Source: DASPKO01 sp035628055
GTDB lineage: Bacteria > Planctomycetota > Phycisphaerae > Phycisphaerales > UBA1924
Reading direction: 5' to 3'
DNA length: 19,178 bases
Assembly (NCBI GenBank): GCA_035628055.1
Contig: DASPKO010000082.1
Coordinates: 1-19,178 of the forward strand
The number at the start of each line of letters is the position of its first letter. Position 1 is the stretch's first letter. The notes below the pieces were generated by a model. That model saw nothing but the letters and a program-made list of their open reading frames with translations. It searched no databases and was not told where the DNA came from. Position numbers and translations under genes: made by a program. Of this stretch, positions 14,813-19,178 are shown in pieces.

Positions 14813-16528
14813 ATGAAGACCGCACTCGGCGCCCTGGCGCTCGTGGCCCTTGCCGGCAGCTCGCACGCCTTTGCCCCGCCCCCGCCCGGGAGGCAGCCCG
14901 ATTCGGGTCCGGGGCTGAGCCCGGCCGAGCCCGTCGAGATCGATGGGCGGCTGGTGTTTCCGGACGGCGCCCCGGTGCCCCGCTCGCTGACCGAGGCGGA
15001 GCGCCGCTACCTGGAGCGGCACCCGCTGCAAGCGCCCGAGGGGCTGCGCGGCCCCGGCGGGCCGACGCCCCCGACCGGGCCCGTCTGGTGCGTGCCGGAG
15101 TACGCCCCGATGGACGGCTTGTGCCTCTCGTGGGAGGGCGGCTCGGCCCTGACCGCGATCGTGGCGCAGATCGCCGCCAAGATCACCAACCAGGGTGGCG
15201 GGCGGGCCTACATCGCGATCGACTCGAACTCGCTCATCCCCAGCGCCACCACCACGCTCAACACCTACGGCACGAACATGAGCAACGTGACCTGGGTGGT
15301 CCGGCCCATGGACACGATCTGGATCCGCGACTACGGCCCGCGCTACATCCTCGAGGGGAACTGCCGGGCGATCGTCGATCACATCTACAACCGCCCGCGC
15401 CCCAACGACAACACGCACCCCATCGCCTTCGGCAACCTGAAGAAGCACGCCGTCTACGCCCTGTCGCTGATCCACGGCGGGGGCAACTACCACCTCAGCG
15501 GCCTGGGGGACAGCTACGCCACGCAGCTCATCGTCAACGAGAACCCGTCCCTGAGCCAGCTCCAGATCCACGACCTGTGGCAGAGCTACCAGAACGTCGA
15601 CACGACCATCGTCCAGCCCTTCCCGACCTCGGTCGACGCCACGCAGCACATCGACATGTGGATGCAGATCATCGGCGACCGGGAGGTGGTGATCTCCGAC
15701 TGGCCGATGAACGTGGGCTCGATCCAGGACACGATCTGCGACAACACCGCGGCCGCGATGGCCGCGGACGGCTACACCGTGCACCGGGTGGTGGCCCGCT
15801 CCGTGAACGGGACGCACTACACCTACACCAACGTGGTGATGTTCAACGACATCCTGCTGATCCCGACGTACACCAACACGTCGGTCGCCCCGCACAACGC
15901 CGAGGCGCTGGCGCTGTGGCAGACCGCCTGCCCGGACAAGCAGATCTTCCAGATCAACTGCCAGGCGATCGTGACGCTCGCGGGGGTGATGCACTGCATC
16001 GTGATGCACGTGCCGGTCGCGCCGGGGGGCGACATCCCGACCGCGTATCTCAAGTCGCTCCGCGGGGGTGAGAGCCTCACGCCGGGCGCCGTCACCCCGG
16101 TGAAGTGGCTCGCGGACGACAACGTGGGCGTGAGCGGGGTGGACGTGCTGCTCTCCTACGACGCGGGGGCGACCTTCCCGGTGACGCTGGCGAGCAACAT
16201 CCCCCACACGGGGACGTACAACTGGACGGTCCCGGACCGGTTCTCGCGAAACGTCCGGGTCAAGGTGGTGGCGCGCGACCTGGCCGGGAACAGCGGGTTC
16301 GATGCGAGCCCGGCGAGCTTCACCATCAACGGGACGTGCCAGGGCGACTGGAACGGGGACGGGCTGGTGACCACCAGCGACGTCTCGGGATTCCTGACGC
16401 AGTGGTTCAGCGACCTGTCGGGCGGGACCACCCTCGCGGACTTCGACGGGAACGGGGCGACCAACACGTCCGACGTGACCGGGTTCCTGTCGGCCTGGTT
16501 TGCGAACATCGCCGCGGGCGGGTGCTAG
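14813..16528 (+). CDS. Secreted peptidylarginine deiminase-like protein (PAD_porph / agmatine deiminase family) with Ig-like and GC-dockerin domains
   Basis: A 571-residue exported enzyme. Residues 1-21 are a signal peptide (MKTALGALALVALAGSSHAF-A), followed by a Pro-rich stretch. Residues 94-405 are a guanidino-modifying catalytic domain: 'WIRDYGP' (Asp173), 'YNRPRPND' (Arg194, Arg196), 'HGGGNYHL' (221-228), 'HIDMW' (His279, Asp281), 'YTYTN' (Asn340) and 'GVMHCIVMHVP' (Cys395). Family enzymes hydrolyse arginine-type guanidinium groups to citrulline-type ureas through the Cys. Spacing and the Arg-Pro-Arg motif resemble Porphyromonas PPAD more than agmatine deiminase AguA. Residues about 411-507 are an Ig-like domain; 509-571 are a dockerin-like module bracketed by Cys509 and Cys571. 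ATG 14813 is chosen for the clean signal peptide, with GAGG 11 nt upstream; GTG 14780 has a better ribosome binding site but gives an acidic N-region. The family is secure, the substrate inferred. Confidence 0.88.
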   Translation: MKTALGALALVALAGSSHAFAPPPPGRQPDSGPGLSPAEPVEIDGRLVFPDGAPVPRSLTEAERRYLERHPLQAPEGLRGPGGPTPPTGPVWCVPEYAPMDGLCLSWEGGSALTAIVAQIAAKITNQGGGRAYIAIDSNSLIPSATTTLNTYGTNMSNVTWVVRPMDTIWIRDYGPRYILEGNCRAIVDHIYNRPRPNDNTHPIAFGNLKKHAVYALSLIHGGGNYHLSGLGDSYATQLIVNENPSLSQLQIHDLWQSYQNVDTTIVQPFPTSVDATQHIDMWMQIIGDREVVISDWPMNVGSIQDTICDNTAAAMAADGYTVHRVVARSVNGTHYTYTNVVMFNDILLIPTYTNTSVAPHNAEALALWQTACPDKQIFQINCQAIVTLAGVMHCIVMHVPVAPGGDIPTAYLKSLRGGESLTPGAVTPVKWLADDNVGVSGVDVLLSYDAGATFPVTLASNIPHTGTYNWTVPDRFSRNVRVKVVARDLAGNSGFDASPASFTINGTCQGDWNGDGLVTTSDVSGFLTQWFSDLSGGTTLADFDGNGATNTSDVTGFLSAWFANIAAGGC

Positions 16529-16587
16529 GGCGCGGAAGGGGGACGGGCGGACCAGCGCCCGGACCCGGCCTGGATCGAGTCAACAGC

Positions 16588-16614
16588 AACCCCGGGCGCG
16601 CGCCCGGGGTTTTT
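16588..16614 (+). terminator. Rho-independent terminator of the deiminase gene
   Basis: A perfect 24-nt inverted repeat (AACCCCGGGCGC followed directly by its reverse complement, 16588-16611) runs into five T residues (16610-16614). It lies 60 nt after the deiminase stop. On the minus strand the hairpin is not followed by T, so it serves the plus-strand gene and not the convergent peptidase. Confidence 0.88.
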
Positions 16615-16659
16615 CGTGGGGCGCCACGCGGGCGGCGGGAACGGGCCGGACCCGAGCGG

Positions 16660-17868
16660 CTAGCGCCCGGGGCCCGCCGGCGCCGGATCGACCGGGGCCG
16701 GCTCGGGGGCGGGGGCCGATTGCGGCTTGGGCCGGACGGCGCTCGCGACCTCGTCGGCGCAGGCGACGCGGTAGACGCCGCCCACCAGGGCCCGCACGAC
16801 CGCGACGTAGCGTGCCTGGTCGATGGTCTCGATGGTGTCGGTCGCGCGGTGATAGTGGGGGGAGCGGAAGTTGGCGGTGTCGGAGATCAGCACCGCGGGG
16901 ACGCCCATCGCCAGGAAGGGGGCGTGATCGGAGCGGAGGAAGTCGGGGATCGCGATGGGGAGGAGGTCGCCGGCGAAGATCGTCGCTTCGGGCGCGGCCT
17001 GGCGCATGGCCTCGATGAGCGGCCGGCTGAAGTGCTGGTTGTTGAGCAGCCCGCCGACGGCGATGAAGTCGGCGGTTCGGGGCAGCTTGATGCCGCGGAT
17101 GGGGAGCCGGGGCCAGGTCTGCGAGTTGGGCTCGGTGGAGTAGAACCCGAGCATGTCGAGGGCGATCATGCCGATGGGCTTGGGCGCGGTGCCTTCCTGG
17201 ACCTGCCGGGAGAGTTCGTGGGCGTAGCGTGAGGAGCCGACCAGCCCGACCTCCTCCAGGTTGAAGAAGCACAGCCGCACGGTGCGGCGCATGGGGACCG
17301 TTCGCAGGACGCGGGCCAGCTCGAGGAGGGCGGCGACGCCCGAGGCGTTGTCGTCGGCGCCGGGCGAGCCGGCCACGGCGTCGATGTGCGCGCCCACCAC
17401 GAGCACCTGCTCGGGCCACTGGGCCCCGGGAAGCTCGACGATGATGTTGTGCCAGGGCTGGCGCTCGCGCGCGCCGCCGACCCAGTCGACCTCCTGCAGG
17501 ATGGGCTGGAAGCCCAGCTCGCGCAAGCGCGCCAGGACGAGCTCCTCGGTGGCGCGGAGCCCGGCCTGCGAGTCGGCGTCTCCCCAGGCGGCCCGGCGGG
17601 TCGGCAGAGCCCGGAGGGTCTCCATCAGCCGCTCGGGGGAGACGTCCTTCTCGGGCGCGGGCTCGACACCCGGGACGTGAACCGGAGTTGGGATCTCCTC
17701 GTCCGGGCGCGTGCCGGGCGGAGCGACGCCGGGCGGCGCCTGGACCGGCACGCTCCGATGGGCGCCCTCTGGGACGCTGGCGATCGGCCCGCGTGGCCCC
17801 ATGACGGAGAGAGCCCAGGCCACAGTGAGTCCGGCGAGCGCCGCGGCGAACCAGGGGCGTGAGAGCAT
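16660..17868 (-). CDS. M28 family zinc aminopeptidase, exported or membrane-anchored
   Basis: A 402-residue metallopeptidase. Residues 5-23 form a hydrophobic export signal or membrane anchor, followed by a Pro-rich linker to about residue 72. The catalytic domain (about 78-370) has the full M28 metal site: His161 and Asp163 in 'VVGAHIDAVAG', bridging Asp172 in 'GADDNASG', Glu205-Glu206 in 'FFNLEEVG' (catalytic base and ligand), Asp238 in 'ALDMLGF' and His315 in 'SDHAPF'. Such enzymes release N-terminal amino acids from peptides; the exact specificity is unclear. The C-terminus is another Pro/Ala-rich tail. There is no ribosome binding site; TACCAT 5 nt before the ATG suggests a leaderless transcript. 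It converges on the secreted deiminase and diverges from polX. Confidence 0.9.
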   Translation of the reverse strand: MLSRPWFAAALAGLTVAWALSVMGPRGPIASVPEGAHRSVPVQAPPGVAPPGTRPDEEIPTPVHVPGVEPAPEKDVSPERLMETLRALPTRRAAWGDADSQAGLRATEELVLARLRELGFQPILQEVDWVGGARERQPWHNIIVELPGAQWPEQVLVVGAHIDAVAGSPGADDNASGVAALLELARVLRTVPMRRTVRLCFFNLEEVGLVGSSRYAHELSRQVQEGTAPKPIGMIALDMLGFYSTEPNSQTWPRLPIRGIKLPRTADFIAVGGLLNNQHFSRPLIEAMRQAAPEATIFAGDLLPIAIPDFLRSDHAPFLAMGVPAVLISDTANFRSPHYHRATDTIETIDQARYVAVVRALVGGVYRVACADEVASAVRPKPQSAPAPEPAPVDPAPAGPGR

Positions 17869-17873
17869 GAGGG

Positions 17874-17879
17874 ATGGTA
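17874..17879 (-). promoter_or_regulatory. Candidate leaderless -10 box (TACCAT) of the M28 peptidase
   Basis: TACCAT on the minus strand is separated by only 5 nt (CCCTC) from ATG 17868. It is the same hexamer and nearly the same spacing as upstream of pgsA. No -35 and no Shine-Dalgarno were found. Confidence 0.45.
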
Positions 17880-17958
17880 CCCAAAGGCGCGCGGGCGGCT
17901 GCGGGGGGCCGAGGATGAGCGGGCGCTCCACCTGGCGGAGCCATCGGACCGGCGCGCT

Positions 17959-17964
17959 TACGCT
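17959..17964 (+). promoter_or_regulatory. Candidate leaderless -10 box (TACGCT) of polX
   Basis: TACGCT followed by GCGCCG and ATG 17971 closely copies the arrangement before dciA (TACTCT-GCGCC-ATG). No Shine-Dalgarno is present. The divergent gap to the M28 gene is 102 nt and contains nothing else recognisable. Confidence 0.45.
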
Positions 17965-17970
17965 GCGCCG

Positions 17971-19178
17971 ATGCGGCAGAACGCGGCCCTGGCCGAACAA
18001 CTCCTGCGGGTGGCACGGCTGCTGGAGCTCACGGGGGCGGACCGCTTCCGCGTGCTGGCGCACGAGAAGGCGGCGCGGGCGGTCGAGGGGCTGTCGGTCG
18101 ACATCTCGTCGCTGGCGTGCGACGAGCGCGCCCTGAGGCGGATCGAGGGGATCGGCCCGAAGATGGCCGAGAAGATCGCGGAGTTCTGCACGACCGGGAA
18201 GATCGCGGAGCTCGCGCGGCTGAGCACGGAAGTGCCCGCGGGGATCGAGGAGCTGCTGCGCGTGCCGGGGCTCGGGCCCAAGACCATCCTGAAGCTGTGG
18301 AAGGAGGCGGGGGTCAACGACCTGGCCACGCTGGAGAAGGCGATCAAGGACGGCACGCTGCTGGCCCTCAAGGGGATGGGCGAGCAGAAGGTGAGCGCGA
18401 TGGCGCGCGGGCTCGAGGAGATGCGCCGGGCCCGCGGCGAGGCGCAGGGGGCCGGGGAGGCCGGCGCGGCGCCGAGGACGGTGCGCCGCCTGCCGCTGGG
18501 GCTGGCCTGGCCCGTGGCCGAGCGGTTCGTCGAGTTGCTGCGGGGCGTGGAAGGGGTGGTGCGCTGCGAGGCCGCGGGTTCGTTGCGGCGCGGGCGTGAG
18601 ACGGTGGGCGACATCGACATACTGGTCGCGGCCCGAGACGCCGCGAGCGCCGCGGCGGCCTCGGCGGCGTTCCGGAACGGCCCGGGGGTGCGCGAGGTGC
18701 TGGCCGCCGGGCCGACCAAGTCGAGCGTGCGGGCCGCCGTGCTGGCCGAGCTGGGGCGCTGGGGGCGGGAGCTGGCGGGAGAAGAGGCCCTCAAGGGGCC
18801 GAGCGTGCAGGTGGATCTGCGCGTGGTCGAGCCCGACTCCTGGGGGGCCGCGCTGCAGTACTTCACGGGCTCGAAGGAGCACAACGTCAAGGTTCGCGAG
18901 CGGGCCGTGAAGCGCGGCCTGACCCTGAACGAGTATGGGCTCTTCCGGCTGCCGGGAGGGAACGGCGCACGCGGGGGCGGGCGCCGGCCAGCAAAGGATC
19001 CGGTCCGGGAGGCGGAGGTTGAGCAGGGGGCGGGCGGCACGGCCCAGCGGGGCGAGCGCGTCGCGGGGGCGCACGAGCAGGAGATCTACGCGGCCCTGGG
19101 GCTGGGCCCGATCCCGCCGGAGGTGCGCGAGGACCGGGGCGAGATCGAGCGCTACGAGCTCGCGGGGGACGGCCCATG
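17971..19178 (+). CDS. polX: DNA polymerase/3'-5' exonuclease, family X (3' partial)
   Basis: The frame is open from ATG 17971 to the right edge, giving 402 residues of a protein that normally has about 570. Residues 1-150 form the 8-kDa-like and fingers region with helix-hairpin-helix motifs 'IEGIGPKMAEKIAEF' (about 58-72) and 'VPGLGPKTILKLW' (98-110). The palm has the nucleotidyltransferase signature 'AGSLRRGRETVGDIDILVA' (Asp214, Asp216) and the third catalytic Asp282 in 'VQVDLRVV'. The thumb has 'ALQYFTGSKEHNVKVRERA' and 'LTLNEYGLF'. 'YAALGLGPIPPEVREDRGEI' (373-392) is the usual lead-in to the PHP exonuclease domain, which is beyond the window. A low-complexity insertion of roughly 30 residues (about 328-365) sits before it. 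Bacterial PolX proteins fill short gaps in base-excision repair. Confidence 0.92.
   Translation, partial: MRQNAALAEQLLRVARLLELTGADRFRVLAHEKAARAVEGLSVDISSLACDERALRRIEGIGPKMAEKIAEFCTTGKIAELARLSTEVPAGIEELLRVPGLGPKTILKLWKEAGVNDLATLEKAIKDGTLLALKGMGEQKVSAMARGLEEMRRARGEAQGAGEAGAAPRTVRRLPLGLAWPVAERFVELLRGVEGVVRCEAAGSLRRGRETVGDIDILVAARDAASAAAASAAFRNGPGVREVLAAGPTKSSVRAAVLAELGRWGRELAGEEALKGPSVQVDLRVVEPDSWGAALQYFTGSKEHNVKVRERAVKRGLTLNEYGLFRLPGGNGARGGGRRPAKDPVREAEVEQGAGGTAQRGERVAGAHEQEIYAALGLGPIPPEVREDRGEIERYELAGDGP

Noticed and set aside
16660..19074. 804-codon minus-strand frame ending in the M28 peptidase
   Set aside because: The peptidase begins at ATG 17868 with an export signal; the upstream part is antisense to polX.
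1..19178. Defence system, mobile element, CRISPR array or RNA gene
   Set aside because: No transposase, integrase, nuclease or toxin module, regular repeat-spacer array, or tRNA/rRNA-like sequence was found on either strand.

Overview
The window is a very GC-rich (about 70% or more by eye), gene-dense bacterial chromosome segment. It most likely comes from the Planctomycetota, probably a Phycisphaerae-type bacterium. The strongest pointer is a C-terminal tandem EF-hand ('GC-type dockerin') module on three secreted proteins, each copy opening with Cys and ending in Gly-Cys at the protein terminus. HAF-type repeats and beta-helix surface proteins fit the same group. I found no rRNA or tRNA genes, CRISPR array, transposase or phage genes.

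Layout, left to right. (1) Positions 1-4148, plus strand: the 3' part of a HAF-repeat surface protein, then a 1085-residue secreted beta-helix/Ig-like protein, both ending in the GC-dockerin module. (2) Positions 4179-7409, minus strand, read right to left: pgsA and pgpA (overlapping, consecutive steps of phosphatidylglycerol synthesis), dciA/DUF721 (replicative helicase loader) and dnaN (sliding clamp). A hairpin separates dnaN from the convergent surface-protein gene. (3) Positions 7505-14628, plus strand: nuoJ-nuoK-nuoL-nuoM-nuoN, the membrane-arm subunits of complex I. The operon starts at nuoJ behind its own promoter, so nuoA-I must lie elsewhere. (4) Positions 14813-16528, plus strand: a secreted arginine deiminase-family enzyme whose active-site residues and spacings resemble Porphyromonas peptidylarginine deiminase (PPAD). 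It carries an Ig-like domain and a GC-dockerin tail and is followed by a strong intrinsic terminator. (5) Positions 16660-17868, minus strand: an M28 zinc aminopeptidase with an N-terminal export signal or anchor. (6) From 17971 to the right edge, plus strand: a bacterial family X DNA polymerase, cut off before its PHP domain.

Two regulatory themes appear. Translational coupling through GTGA overlaps occurs at four junctions (pgsA/pgpA, nuoJ/K, nuoL/M, nuoM/N). Four genes without a Shine-Dalgarno (pgsA, dciA, the M28 peptidase, polX) have a TANNNT box ending 5-6 nt before their ATG, the arrangement expected of leaderless transcripts. By contrast nuoJ, nuoL, dnaN and the beta-helix gene have purine-rich ribosome binding sites.

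Most of the window is ordinary housekeeping. The least ordinary content is the PPAD-like secreted deiminase with a planctomycete surface module, the leaderless-promoter pattern, and the unusual NuoJ (extra N-terminal helices and a long loop).
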